Shown here: positions 9,549 through 21,507 of the stretch, piece by piece | How positions within the stretch are numbered: position 1 is the first letter of the stretch | How the letters are laid out: every line of letters starts with the position of its first letter | From: Rozella allomycis CSF55 | Taxonomy: Eukaryota; Rozellomycota | Direction: 5' to 3' | Assembly: GCA_000442015.1 (NCBI GenBank) | Contig: KE560993.1 | Location: forward strand, 1-58,164 | Length of the DNA stretch: 58,164 nucleotides | Made by a program: the position numbers and the translations under genes | Notes under the pieces: model-generated | Told to the model about the DNA's origin: nothing | What the model saw: the letters and a program-made list of their open reading frames with translations, nothing else | Database searches by the model: none

Positions 9549-12500
9549 ATGCAGGCACTACAAATCCTCCAATCGGATTTGCTAGCCCTATCAAATGAAT
9601 CTCGGAAAAAGAACATTGAAATAAAACAGGTACTTTAAATCTGCATGCTGAACTAGGCGATAGAAAAGCTGCTGGTGCACCTGAAATCGGACGATCCGCA
9701 ATCAGGTAACAAACGCAGTCTATCTAAACAGACCTGTACGATGGATTTTTCAAGTGTTTGGAGAGCAAGAACGGCAAGCTTGTGTCTATTGCGATAACGT
9801 GCCTGTACAAGATATTTTCGAATGACCTATTTCCGCGGATTTTGGTAGGCTTGTGTTGTTGGTTGGAGGTAGGTTGATTTTGAGCGGTTGTTTGAGCTGC
9901 TTGAGATGAATTTGGGTGGGACTAGTGGGGAGGTTCAGTTGAAGGTTTTGCAGATCTTGTCGTCGATTGTAGCGGCGTGTGAGATTACGAGTGAGGAGAT
10001 GTTTGATTCTATGAGGCTTGTGATGGTGCTGCATGAGCAGAAGAATGCTGTGGTGAGCAATACGGCCAAGGCGTCGTTGAACCAGATGGTTATATCGTCG
10101 TTTATGCGGTATAAGAAGGATGGGGTTAATCGGGAGTTTGTGTTGATGTTTTACCAGGTAGAGATATGATTATGGGGTGAAAGGATTTGTGTGGGATGCA
10201 GGGGGATAAGGAGGCCAAGTATTTGAAGAATGTGAATATACCGAAAGAGCTGGGGTATGAGTTGATAGAGTCGATATTTTTGAATTTTAATGAATTGTTT
10301 GAGCAGGTAGAAATGTTTGTGGATGATGATAGAATGAGGAGATGGTTGAGTGTACGAGGAGCAAGTTGTGCCCATTGTTGGTTAAGGGGTTGAATGATAA
10401 GCAAGAATTTGGGATATTTTTGAGGATTATTAGATTGATAAAATTGTTTATTTTGTATTTTTCGAAACTGTTGGAGACTGAGAGTGAAATGTTTTTGAAT
10501 TTGTTGTTAAAAGCGAGTGGGAATGCAACGCAGCCGATGATGCAAATTTTAGCGATTGAAGCTTTGAGGGATATTTTCAAGTCTGTTTCATTGTAAGAAG
10601 GAGGAGAATAAATAATTGTAGAATGTTGTTCAAGTTGTTTGATTCAAAGAAAGAAAAGGTGCAAGTGTATTCGATATTTATGAAGAATGTGATAAAGAGT
10701 GAGAATGAGAGTGTTACATTGACATTTGAGAATAGATCTATTAATTTGTAAATAGATTTGGAATGGTTTATTCTAGTATAGATTTACTTGACAAGACAGA
10801 AGAGCCGATTGTGGGAGAAAAGGAGATAATATTTGCTTCTATTCAAGCAGTGATGGGGTTTGTTGATGTATATTATCAAGAAATAAAAACAGAGGAGGAA
10901 ATGAAGAGGGATGAATTGATAAAGATTTGTGGATTTAAATTGAAAAATAAAAGAGAAGAAATTTTGGAATTTTCAGAAAAGAAGAAATTAATTTCCAAAG
11001 TGGCTGAAGATTTAATTTTATTTTTAGAAAAGATTTGTAAAAATGAAATGGAATTGGGATTGTATAAAGATTTATTAGATTGTATTTATAAATTATTTTG
11101 TTTATTGATTTTCTATAAAGAAGAAGAATTTGGCATGAAAATATTAAACTTTTTGATTCCAACGATTGTAATACCTAATGAAGAATATAAAGTATTGGAT
11201 TGTTTGAGTTTGAAAAGTTTGTTGAATGTTAGATTGATTGTTTATATTGGATATACCCTTGCAGATAGATTAGAGGATGAGTTTGAAGTAATTTTTAGAG
11301 TTTTGTTTAAGATTGAAATATTATTTAATTCTAAAAATTGTAGAAAACAAACAAATGAAATTTTGAATGAAAATAGTTTTATTGAAGAAATTTCAAATCT
11401 AATTTTAGAATCATTTTCTGTAAATTTCGTTAAAATATTTTCAATTTTTACAAATTTTATTAAAAATGTTTTATTTTCAGAGAATGAATTTTCAGTTGTA
11501 AGAAATAATCAAAAGCGAGAAAATGTGACATTGTTGGAATGGTTGAAGATAATTTCATTAAAATTTTCATTTAAATTTTTGGATGTTAAATATGAACAAT
11601 CATGGAAAGATTTAATAAATTTGTTGAGAGAATTAGTTGAACATTTTGATTTGAATGTGAGAGAACAAAGTTATTTAATATTTCATGAATTGATATTTGA
11701 TATTATTGAGCAGATTAATATAGAAGGTGAGACTGTAGCACAAGAGAGTATTTTGATTGCAATGGATAAATTTAGTGATGTTGAATTGTTTGATGTTAGT
11801 AGACTAGTTGTTGATTCTTATAATAAACTACTTCAAACGTCTGGTCAATTTCTGTCTGTTGGATGGGATTATGTTTTATCTATTCTCTACAAACTATCTG
11901 ATGGTTCAAAAAGAGTTGTTAAATCTAATAAACAAAGTATAATAAAAACATCATTCCCCTGTCTTCAATTGATATGTACAGATTACTTGTCAAATCTGAG
12001 TAATGAAAGTCTTTCTAAATGTATTGAAATAATAGAAAGATTTTGTTCTAGTAATGATGATTTGAATATTAGTTTAACTTCAATTGGTTTACTTTGGAAT
12101 GTTTCTGATTGTTTAAAAGAAAAACCTTCAACTGAAATTTGGAAGAAATTAATTTTAAAAGTTTCAAATCTTTGTTTAGATTTAAGACCAGAAGTCAGAA
12201 ACAGCGCAATTCAAACTCTTTTAAGATCAATTTCATTTTCTTCTTCTCTTTTAACATCTGAATTATGGAATTTTGTTTTTCAAGATATTTTGATTTCAAC
12301 TTTAAATAAAATTCTAGTTTTAAAAAATGAAAATCCAATTCAAGATGAAAATTCAGAAATTAAATTTCATCATTCTAGATCTACTTTTGAAAAACAATTA
12401 GATGAAACAAAAAGTATTTTTCTACAGGGGTTGGGTAAATCTATTTCTGAAAATTTAATTCATTTAAATGATAAACAATTTGATTCTTTTTGGATTTCTT

Positions 12501-14064
12501 TTTTTAATATTTGGAAACATTGTTGCAAATCTGAAAATTCAGAAGTTGCCATTGCTTCATTTAAATCTGTTAAATTTATTATTTCAGTTAAAGAAAATTA
12601 TGATTTCATGCAGCCTCATTGGATTTCTTTTTATGAATGTTGGTTGGACATTTTATCGCACATTGCTAATACCCCCACCTACTCTCAAGATGTTGCTCTA
12701 CACGCTACAAGTCTTCTAGCTGACATTGCAAACAAATCTTCATCTTTTACATCAAATCAACTCGAATCTATTTTCAATCTAATCTACAAAATTCTATTGT
12801 TTCCTTTCGCTAATGAAATGGTCCTGGATGTAGAAATTCTATCTCCTCTCCAATCAACCCTAGTAGATCAATTGGAGAAATTAGAATCAAAATTCACTAC
12901 AATCATCACATCTTTTTATGTAAAATTGGGAGAATTAACATTTCTAAATTTAAACAAGGAACGTGGGAAATCTTCATTCATTTCTCTTTCTAGAAGAATG
13001 TTTACTAAATGTTTAACCCTGGTTTCTGAAAAATCAGATATCATTCATGATCAAATTCCATCAATTGTTCAGGTAATTTATTTCACTNTTTAATATTCTT
13101 TTTTAAAAGATGTATGAAATTGCTATCAAGTTGCATCATCAGTGTCCTACTGGGGCTGGGAAGACTCCTTTTTGGAAACATGCCATTGAATGCATTCAAA
13201 GCATTTTCAAGTCTTTATCAAATCCAAATGACAAAGGTTTATCTAATGAGAAAGTTTCATCTAATGATAAAGGGTTACCAAATGCAAATGACAACTTTGC
13301 TTGGCTGGCCATTGGAAAATGCATCAAATCAATCTATGAATCTCAATCTTCATTCAAAGAAAATACCTCCATCGACGACATTGAAAAAGACGAAGATTTC
13401 CTAGTTGATTTCACTGCAAATGTCATCAACACTATTCTTTCAATCAACCTACCAAAAGACTCTTTAGAACTAATAATCCAAGGCATTTACAAGGGTTCTC
13501 TCTTGTACAATGATCTATTCGTCATCAATCCAGCCTCCAATCAGCTAATCGGTCCAAAGCAGCCAGACTCTGTCTTGCCATGCGCCTGTCTGCGTGAAAA
13601 ATTAGCGTCTGTTTGTCTAGCAAATCTATTCACTCTCTGCTGCACCAAAACCTCTTTAACAAACCAAATCACCATCCCATTCCTCTTAAAACGATCAGAA
13701 TTCGTCTTAAAGTCCTTCATTGAACGGAAATCAGTTCTCAACCGGCATCCATTCGAAAGGTTTCCAAATAATTTCTTTTTTAGTAGGATCAGTCATGACG
13801 AGTTTTTATTTATTTTGAATGGACTGGCCAGGCTGGATTTGGAAGTGGGAATCATGCAGCCTGTGTCGCAAGGTAAGGTTGGTGGTTGATATTGATTTAG
13901 ATCCGGTGAAATTGAAGTTGCTGTCTGGAAGCAAGGCACATTTGTTTTATTTATACCCGCTGCTGTGCCAGTGTCTGAGATGCGATGATCATGCTATTAC
14001 CGAGGCGGTGCAAAAGTGTCTCGTTTTGTTGGGAAATGAAATGGGATTGGAAGATGCCATTTAG
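9549..14064 (+). CDS. MON2: MON2-like Golgi/endosome scaffold (ARF-GEF-related)
   Basis: Large helical-repeat protein related to BIG/Sec7 ARF-GEFs but without a catalytic domain; in yeast Mon2 works with Dop1 and Neo1 in endosome-Golgi traffic. Ten exons with introns of 26-29 nt (for example 9630-9656, 9706-9731, 9845-9872, 10158-10183, 10307-10332, 10593-10621, 10748-10776, 13873-13900) plus one at 13073-13109 containing an N. Recognition points: the start LQILQSDLLALSNESRKKN (DCB region), ELIESIFLNFNELFEQ, LRIIRLIKLFILYFSKLLET, and the C-terminus GSKAHLFYLYPLLCQCL ending GNEMGLEDAI. One exon (about 10777-13072) holds some 765 codons without interruption, unlike the finely split ends. Confidence 0.85.
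13088..13088. other. Ambiguous base in a MON2 intron
   Basis: A single N lies inside the intron 13073-13109, which is 37 nt including the N, longer than the other MON2 introns. It may mark a collapsed or misjoined gap. A similar N at 28942 lies in the zinc-finger gene and leaves its frame open. Confidence 0.6.
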
Positions 14065-14216
14065 AGATTTAAAGATTTATATCAAACTAAATAAATAAAT
14101 TATTTTGCTTTTATTTTTTAATTTTACTAGTTAATCAGCGGAGGTTCTTTGCAGTTTTCTACTCTTTTTGTTTTCTACTCTTCTTGTTTTTAAAGAGCGA
14201 AAATTCCTAGTTTGAA

Positions 14217-16366
14217 ATGGACGAAATTCCTGTCAAGGCAGTGCCCACTATTGACTTGTCAATCCAAGAGCCTGCTCTTTCCAGTCCCCTATCTTCAAAA
14301 ATATCCAGACTGGACGTGTCGAAAGATTCGCCAGCCGCTGTATTGTCCGCTGGAATGGCGCAAATCGATGTCAAAGCAAAGAAACTAGTATACTCTGAAA
14401 AGAAACTAAAACTGGATATTCTGCCGTTTACTATTGCACGTAATATTTCACAAAATTTGTGTTTAGAATTGTGCTCGTTTCATTCGTGGTTGCAGGAACA
14501 CTTGGCACGGGATGGAGGAAGTGCTTTTTCGGGGTTTAGTGGGGAGCATGAAGCGCTGCTGATTTGCTTGTTTCAGGAAAGGTATGTTGTTGGTTTTGAT
14601 GTGAAAGTGAATTGGAGATGACAAAGTTGTGTTTGAAGATTTATGATAGTTTGTTTCCTAATACGCCTGAAGAAAGTAATCATGTTTGTGGGTTTAGAGT
14701 ACTAGAAAAGATGGAATATGTGTCGGTTATTCAGAAAACTATAAAGAGTCTCGGTGAAAGGGTTAATTATGGAGTACAGGAAAGTGGTTTTCCGCCGGTA
14801 TGACTTTATTTGTTCTTTAATGTAGTCGTTTAATATTTGGAGATGGGAAGCTAAAGGTTTAGATAAATTACCTCAGGATATGAGGGAAATGTTGATTGCT
14901 CGAAGGGAGTCTAGGAAGCAAGTAAGCTCTAATCTATGAATTGATAGACTCGTGAAGAAATATCAAGCTTGCTCGATAAATTGGATCCAGAAACTAAATC
15001 CTCTCTAAAAACATCAAAGTCATTGAAAAGAAAGCTGATTGACGATGAAGAAAAGCAAAGAGTATCATTTATACAATATTTCTTAATAGGTTTCTGAAGA
15101 AAAGAAGAAGCAAAAAGAAATGGAAAGAAAATTAGAAAAAGAAAAGAAAAAGTTGGAAAAGGAACAAGAGAAAATAGAAAAGAAGCAAAAAGAATTGGAG
15201 AAAAAGTTGGAAAAAGATAAAAAGCAAGGAAATATTTTAAATTTCTTTAAGAAAACTACCCCGCCTCCAAAAGAGTCTAAAGATGAGTCGATTGTTCTGG
15301 ATTCCTTTGATGAACTGTTTAGACCATTTCATTTAAAGCCTAACGCTGTTTTAGCACCGTGTAATCATTTTAAAACGATGGCCGCTCCACAGGGAGAAAT
15401 ACTTGATGATATAAAGTCTAGAGGACCTCTTTTAGCGCATAAAAGCTCAAACAGAGTTAAATTGACAAAAGTGAACGGTTTCACTGAACCATTTTACGTT
15501 GTTATGAAATTGCTAAAATTCGATGAGGATATTCGCCCTGCGTATTTTGGTAAATTCATAATTTTTTGTGGATAGGATCCTTTAGGAAAGAATTAAAAGG
15601 AGTTGGTTTTAGAAGGCCATTCGTTAAAGATACAAATGTCTTTGATTATGAAGTCGACAGTGGTGATGAATGGGAAGATGAAGGGGATGGCGAATCGTTG
15701 ACATCGTCTGAAGGAGAAGAACATGATCTTTCAGATGCTGAGGTAGATAGCGAGGCGGTAACTGTTAAATAGAGATTTCATTTAGGAAGACTGGTTGGTT
15801 CCAACAGGGTATCTATCAGAGGATGAAGGAATGGAGGGCAATGAAGCGGCTGAAACAAAGAAAATTACGAAAAAATTAGAAAAGTCTTCTAAAAAGGTAA
15901 ACAGGAATTTCACATCTGAATAGTTAAAACTTTCACAATTGGTTCCAACTGTCATTGGTCCGATATTGAAAACAGAAGACCAGAATGAAACTTTGAAATC
16001 TTTTCAAGCAATATTTTTGGATCAGCTGGAGCCTTTCGATCCTTTCGAGGTCCCTGTTGTAGAAGAGAAAGAGAATAAACCACCTGTTGATCCCTTCACA
16101 CCCGATTTATTAACCGTATTAGCCAAATTAGTAGATGACAATCCAACTTCGATTAACATATTAGTGGATGATTTCTTTACGCAGTAAATTCTAATACATA
16201 TCTTATAGTTAGAACTAAAGCATCAATTTCAAGGAAGAAATTGGAAAATAAGATTAATGAAATCGGGTTTAAAAAGAAACTTGACGGAGAAGTAAGCTGG
16301 TTTTTGTTTCAGTTATAGGCATTATGTTGGCACTTGAGAGAAGAATTCGAATGTTTGCTAGATTAA
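14217..16366 (+). CDS. CAC1: CAF-1 large subunit (p150/Cac1)
   Basis: Chromatin assembly factor 1 subunit that deposits H3-H4 behind replication forks. Ten exons, nine introns of 26-29 nt. Seen in order: a charged KER region (continuous EKEKKKLEKEQEKIEKK coiled coil, 15.1-15.25 kb), the acidic/globular signature KLLKFDEDIRPAYFG/SFRKEL, then FVKDTNVFDYEVDSGDEWED, EDWLVPTGYLSEDEG, and a C-terminal helical segment. The last two exons follow introns starting at 16185 and 16294; they extend the protein to the TAA at 16364, whereas an unspliced reading would stop at 16187. Start at 14217 is the first ATG after an upstream stop. Confidence 0.88.
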
Positions 16367-16464
16367 AATAATTATTAAAACAATTTTTATTACTTAAACT
16401 TTTTAAACAATTTCTTGCTCATTGTATACTCACAGTCTTAAACCCTTGCAATCAATTAATTGTT

Positions 16465-17061
16465 ATGTTGTTTCGAGCAAATTTGAATCGCTCCAAGGGC
16501 ATCTTGACTCAATCAATTTTTAGCAGAAATGTGTTTGTTAAACCCGAGAATCGCTTCCTTGAATTGGAAAAGATTATCGATGAGCATTTCTTCATGACTC
16601 CATCCCAAAAGCAATTGGATAGATTGTACGCTGATAAAATCATTCCTAAAACTATGTATGATGTATTGACTGAAGAACTAAATGAAAAACAGCATTATCG
16701 CCGTAAATCTTAACTTGAATTTTTCATAAAGGCAGTCAATTGAACTGGGAACGCTTTGCATACTACTTTTGCATTCCCATGGCATTTGTTGGTGGTCTTT
16801 CGGCTTATTACGAGATGAGTCACAGAATTGAACATAGCAAAGAACATTATCGCAACTATAAGCCTTACCATTTCTTGCGTAATCGCGTCAAGGTAAGACA
16901 TATGACTTTTTTGCCTGTAGCCATTTATGTTTGGTGATGGAGACACAACCTTGTTCTGCAACAAGGAATTTGAATACATTCCTGGCTATGTTCCAGAATG
17001 GTACCAAAAGGAGCTTGAAGCTGCTGAAAGAGGTGAAGCCCCAGAAAAGGAGCATCATTAA
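16465..17061 (+). CDS. COX6A: Cytochrome c oxidase subunit 6A
   Basis: Nuclear-encoded inner-membrane subunit of respiratory complex IV. Three exons with introns of 29 nt (from 16697) and 28 nt (ending before CCATTTATG). The single transmembrane helix is FAYYFCIPMAFVGGLSAYYE. It is followed by H..HSKEHYRNYKPYHFLRNRVK and the family signature PFMFGDGDTTLFCN (usual form PFPWGDGDxTLF). The N-terminal ~70 residues are an extension with a basic, Ser-rich start compatible with mitochondrial import. Its presence implies a working complex IV. It is convergent with the PROPPIN gene, 26 nt between stop codons. Confidence 0.85.
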
Positions 17062-17087
17062 TAAAATGAAGTTGATGCAATTTAAAT

Positions 17088-18216
17088 TTATTCAGTGTTT
17101 GATGGAAACAGACAATACTGATTTGACAATTGGAGGTCATTCTTTTCAACGTTGAGCGTGTAAACATACATGTATCCATCCATCGATGCCACATATAAAT
17201 GTGAAGAATCGCTAATTACTCGTTTTAAAATTTGTTACGGCGAAAACGCGCATATACTATACGCTTTCTTTGGGAGTTTGATGCTAACAAAATCTCTGAT
17301 CGGCTCCAAGGCGTCTACAACTACACTGGGAATATAGAGACCCAGATTTCTTTCTTCAAAGCGAATTTAGTTTACCTTTTTTCCATCTTGTATAGATGAA
17401 TAGTTGTCTCACTAGTCGCAGCCAAAATGTTCGATTGTTGATTGAATGTCAGATATTGTATGTTCGTTGGAACTGCCCCTCGTCTAAATTGAAATAGTTT
17501 TTCTCCGCCAGGTAAGGAAAATACTCTGATAATTGTTCCCTACATATAATTGATCATCTTATCACACCTTTTCACTGCTTGTGGCGACAAAAGTTCCATC
17601 GATATTGAAAGATATATTGCAAATTCTATTTTTATGGGCATTTATTACATTCATGGATACAAGGTTGCCGGCTTCATAGATAATAACATCACCACTTGTT
17701 GAGTTGCAAGGGAAGGCAAGAAAACACGGAGAATCACAAGGAGATAGTGAAATGATACCTTTTCTTCCAATTTTAACATCGAGGTTCTGAAGAAGGGTCA
17801 TGCTATTTAGATCGTAAATTTGTATGCTGTCATCAAATGATAAAACCAATCTTTTTCTATTAAGCTTGACGGATAATATTGCCCTTGGAAATTGAAGCTC
17901 ACAAATCACGGTTTTTCTCTATAATGAATATTAAGGTATCTTACTTTGGTGTTGTACAAGACAAGCTTTCTTGGACTTTGATTAATTGATTCGCCTGAAC
18001 CAACAAGGGCTAAAAGGCTGGAGCTAAAAAGCATTTCGACTATGCCGTAATGTCCTTCTTGTATAACAGTATCTACATTGTTGTACCGTGTTGACAAATT
18101 AAACAGAATGGAATTAAGGAATATACATAACATGAATGGTTCGCTGAAAAACAAAGGCAAGTGTAATCTTGATTAAATGTTAACCATTGGATTTGATTTT
18201 CGTCCACAATTCTCAT
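17088..18216 (-). CDS. ATG18: Atg18/WIPI-type PROPPIN
   Basis: Seven-bladed beta-propeller that binds PI3P/PI(3,5)P2 in autophagy and vacuole function. Six exons, introns 26-29 nt. Diagnostic features: [11 protein letters not shown] at the start, [54 protein letters not shown], and the lipid-binding FRRG motif (LFQFRRG), with both arginines present. The last blades ([29 protein letters not shown]) come from small exons recovered by frame. The ATG at 18216 is preceded in frame by a stop. Whether it is the Atg18, Atg21 or Hsv2 ortholog cannot be said. Confidence 0.87.
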
Positions 18217-18323
18217 ATGCGCAGCCTCTGAAATTTCTTAAATATTAAAGCCAAGTTCACAGGTGTTTGGTGGTTGGAATGAAAACTTATAATATAACTG
18301 CATACCGTATATGTATCGTTTAT

Positions 18324-19727
18324 TTATGCTGAATTGAATAAATTATTGAAACTTGACTTTAATGCTCTTGGTAAAGTCATAGATGCTCGGACATTTTGAA
18401 TATCTTGTACAATTTTCTCTATTTTATTACATGGCTCTTCTTCTTGTAGTTTTTTGAGAATCTTAGCAGTATAATCTACAGCAAAGTAGTCACTACTTGC
18501 TTGAACAACTTTCAAAAAACCTGGTAGGCCAACAATAACTTGCCAGTATTTGTATTTTTTATTGTTGGGAATTATTTTAACAATCGCTACTATGTTTTTC
18601 AAAGATATCTTGTCTAATGAATATTTCATCAGTATTTCGAAGATCTTCTCATTATCTTGCATTGAAACAATCTTAACTGATTCTCGTAGGAATTTTAAAT
18701 ATGTAGACAATGATGAGTTGGAAAAAGGATCTTTTCTGGAAAGAAAATGGTCAACAATTTTTGGGCGCTCAAAATACACGGCAAGCTTAAGACTATCATA
18801 TTCAAGATCAAACAATCTTTCCGTCCAAAATAAACTTTGGCAGTACACTTTTGGAGAATCATTAAAGAATGCCACTATCGGTATGAGCTTTCGGACTACA
18901 AATTGTTTCATTGGCGCTTCTTCGCTTAATGCTGCCCAGTCTTCTTCAATGGCAGTTAAAATCTTAGTTAATAAAGTTTCAACAGTATAATTTTGATTCA
19001 AGTATGGATTATTCCTAACAAAAGCCAATATTTTCTTTGATTCTTCAGGATCACTTGTTAGCCTCAAAACGAGTGTAATAACCTCTAAATAGAAAGATGA
19101 ATCATGAATATATAATTCTCTATACTTTATGTACACTTTAACCGAGTCATGTTTTATAATTTCACCCAGAACCGCTAACGGCCATCGATTCTTTTCAACG
19201 ACCAATGAAAATATCATCCCCAAATCATTCTTAATAATAAAGGGCACATGATCAATATTTACGAAGGATTTGGCCATATTCAACAAAATTTTGAACTCGG
19301 ATTCTACGGAGTTGCCTGAATGCACTTTAACAATGTGTTTTTCGTTGAATTGTTTTAAAAAATTTGTATGTTCAAATATTTCATTGAAGCATTCTTGGTA
19401 GCTTATATATAATTTACATTGAGAAAGAAAGTAATGCAAAGTTGTATAATTGGGTTTTAATGAAGTTAAATACTCAATCCTAGCATTTTTGTATTGAAAT
19501 ATTGACAATTGTAAATCATTCTGCGCCAGTTTAGATGATTCTATTTTCTCGTAGTCCAGTGTCGATCCCATTTCTCCACTTACACTTACGCCCGAGCAAG
19601 TGGAATGACCTAGATCTTTGCTTTCGCAAAAATGAGAACCTTCGTTGTTGCCTCTGGGCTTCAAATTTGTTGCATAGACTTGATGAAGGAAAATATAGAG
19701 TGAAAGTAACAGTCGCGTCAGATCCAT
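18324..19727 (-). CDS. Secreted ~467-residue protein, unknown family
   Basis: Single exon. The frame is open upstream to an ATG at 19769, but starting at 19727 gives a clean signal peptide (MDLTRLLLSLYIFLHQVYA) directly at the N-terminus, so I prefer that start. The mature protein is about 445 residues, mainly helical, with scattered cysteines (FCESK, STCSG, SQCKLY, QECFNE, VYCQSLFW) and a few N-glycosylation sequons (NYTT, NYTV, NSSL). No domain is recognised. Unlike most neighbours it has no introns, a trait shared with the other secreted genes here. Confidence 0.6.
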   Translation of the reverse strand: MDLTRLLLSLYIFLHQVYATNLKPRGNNEGSHFCESKDLGHSTCSGVSVSGEMGSTLDYEKIESSKLAQNDLQLSIFQYKNARIEYLTSLKPNYTTLHYFLSQCKLYISYQECFNEIFEHTNFLKQFNEKHIVKVHSGNSVESEFKILLNMAKSFVNIDHVPFIIKNDLGMIFSLVVEKNRWPLAVLGEIIKHDSVKVYIKYRELYIHDSSFYLEVITLVLRLTSDPEESKKILAFVRNNPYLNQNYTVETLLTKILTAIEEDWAALSEEAPMKQFVVRKLIPIVAFFNDSPKVYCQSLFWTERLFDLEYDSLKLAVYFERPKIVDHFLSRKDPFSNSSLSTYLKFLRESVKIVSMQDNEKIFEILMKYSLDKISLKNIVAIVKIIPNNKKYKYWQVIVGLPGFLKVVQASSDYFAVDYTAKILKKLQEEEPCNKIEKIVQDIQNVRASMTLPRALKSSFNNLFNSA

Positions 19728-19995
19728 GTGTGGCGCAGTTGAAATTGCAACGTGGTGGAAAAAAATCATGCAAAACTATTCTCATAGCAATTTTACTGCT
19801 GCGAAAATCATTATGGTATGTCAAAAATTTATAAATGGCGATAATTATAATTTATTGACATTGCCCTTTGTAGTCTGTGAATGCAAGTCTCCGCAGAATC
19901 ATTAATGTGTTATGTGATACTTAGTTTTAGTCTTAACTATTCTTTTCGACATTACGAACAATTGAATAAGGAAATTCCTCCTTAATTCCATACAG

Positions 19996-20209
19996 AATGG
20001 GAAAAGTAAACAAGCTACATAAATTAATTATCAACGACATCTTTCGTCATAATTTGCCAAAAAATATTCGTAACCATTAATTAGTTCCTTCAGTTGACCT
20101 ATTTGTAAGGCAGTTAAGACGAAATAGAAGTTATAGAACAGATTTCGCCATTTCTTTAGGTCCTCCTAAACATCATATTCGCAACAATGAACGTGGGAAT
20201 ATACAATAA
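19996..20209 (+). CDS. Possible small basic protein (two exons)
   Basis: ATG at 19996 after an in-frame stop. The frame closes at CGTAACCATTAA, but a 24-nt GT-AG intron would continue it as LDLFVRQLRRNRSYRTDFAI and end at TAA 20207-20209 (about 62 residues). The product would be small and very basic, as in some organellar ribosomal or RNA-binding proteins, but I cannot assign it. The intron is shorter than the 26-30 nt norm, so this may not be a gene. Confidence 0.3.
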
Positions 20210-20316
20210 TAAAAGAAAGATAGGTAAGACGCTGCGTAATTCTTGGGCTCTCTAGTCCTTGACCAGGTAGGAATTAAAAAACAAATTTGTGATTTTTCTG
20301 GAACCTGGCCGGGAGA

Positions 20317-21484
20317 ATGGAGATCCATTTCGACACTCAAGATATCCCCCACCATCATTTTTTAAGGTATTTTTTGAAAGCCAAAAGAATTGTGGTAATA
20401 ACTGGCGCCGGGATATCTGTCTCTAGTGGAATACCTGTAAGCAATATTGGTGTATTTTTCTAGGATTTTAGATCATCAGGAGGTCTTTACGATGCGGCCA
20501 AAAGTACTAAGAAATCCCAAGGAAAATCTTTATTTGATGCCCAGGTATTTTTATGTGCGATTTTTAATAGGTTTTTAGAGATACTGAAAAGATGTCAGAA
20601 TTTTTTCAGTTTATGGCAAAACTAAAAAAGAAGTGTGATGAAGCAAAACCATCAAAGACACATAACTTCCTAAATTTGTTGGCTGAGAATAAAAAGATGA
20701 TAAGATTGTACACTCAAAATATAGATTGCTTAGAAGACCGCCTTAGTTTTGAAAATGTAAAGAAAGACATTGTTATAAAACTGCATGGGTCTTTAGACCA
20801 AGTTCGTTGCATGACATGTTCAAACACATTTGAAATTGAAGATTCTCATGTCGAAAGTTTTGAAGAAGGGTTTGCACCAGAATGTATTTCATGTGTTGAA
20901 TATCAAAAGAAAAGAATAGAAAGAGGAAGAAGAGCTCCGCCTGTAGGATTTTTGAGGCCCAACGTTGTCTTGTACAATGAAAACCATCCTTCTGGAGATA
21001 TAATAAGTTCAATGGTAGATAAAGACATAAAGTAATCATTAAAAGAGTCATTTTTAGACGAAAACCTGATTTGCTTATCGTGATGGGAACTTCTTTGAAG
21101 GTTCATGGATTAAGGCAACTTGTAAAGCAATTCGCTAAGACTGTGCATTCAATTGAAGAAGGAAGAGTATTTTTTATAAACAAGACGCCTTTGTCTTCTG
21201 AATGGATTGATATTTTTGATTTTCAGTTGCTTGGTTTATGCGATGTTGTTACCACCTATATTCAAACTGCCCTAGAAAAGCACTGGAAAATATCGAGAAA
21301 ATCAATTGTTCTCTCCCCTGTTTCTCAAAAAACAATTAAAGATTATTTCAAGACTGTCAAATCTACATCTTTGTCGAATTCACCAATCTCTGTGAGAATT
21401 GCAGAAAAGGAAAACATTATTGAAAACTCTAATTTTGATGATAAATTAAAAAGAGCAACTAGAAAAAAATCTCCAAATAAATAG
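20317..21484 (+). CDS. HST3/HST4: Sirtuin, Hst3/Hst4-type histone deacetylase
   Basis: NAD+-dependent deacetylase; the Hst3/Hst4 branch removes H3 Lys56 acetylation after S phase. Four exons, introns of 27, 26 and 26 nt. Catalytic motifs: ITGAGISVSSGIP/DFRSSGGLYDAA, YTQNID, KLHGSL with the catalytic His, a zinc site with two Cys pairs (RCMTC and CISC), FLRPNVVLYNE, and VMGTSLKVHG. The SLFDAQVFRDTE segment after the first motif is typical of Hst3/Hst4 rather than Sir2 or Hst2. Start at 20317 is set by an in-frame stop just upstream; the N-terminus is short. It is convergent with the MAP3K, 23 nt between stops. Confidence 0.85.
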
Positions 21485-21507
21485 ATGCTGTTAATCTTTC
21501 ATTTTAT

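Noticed and set aside
20173-20358. Minus-strand frame opposite the sirtuin start
   Set aside because: Antisense to the first sirtuin exon; no independent support.
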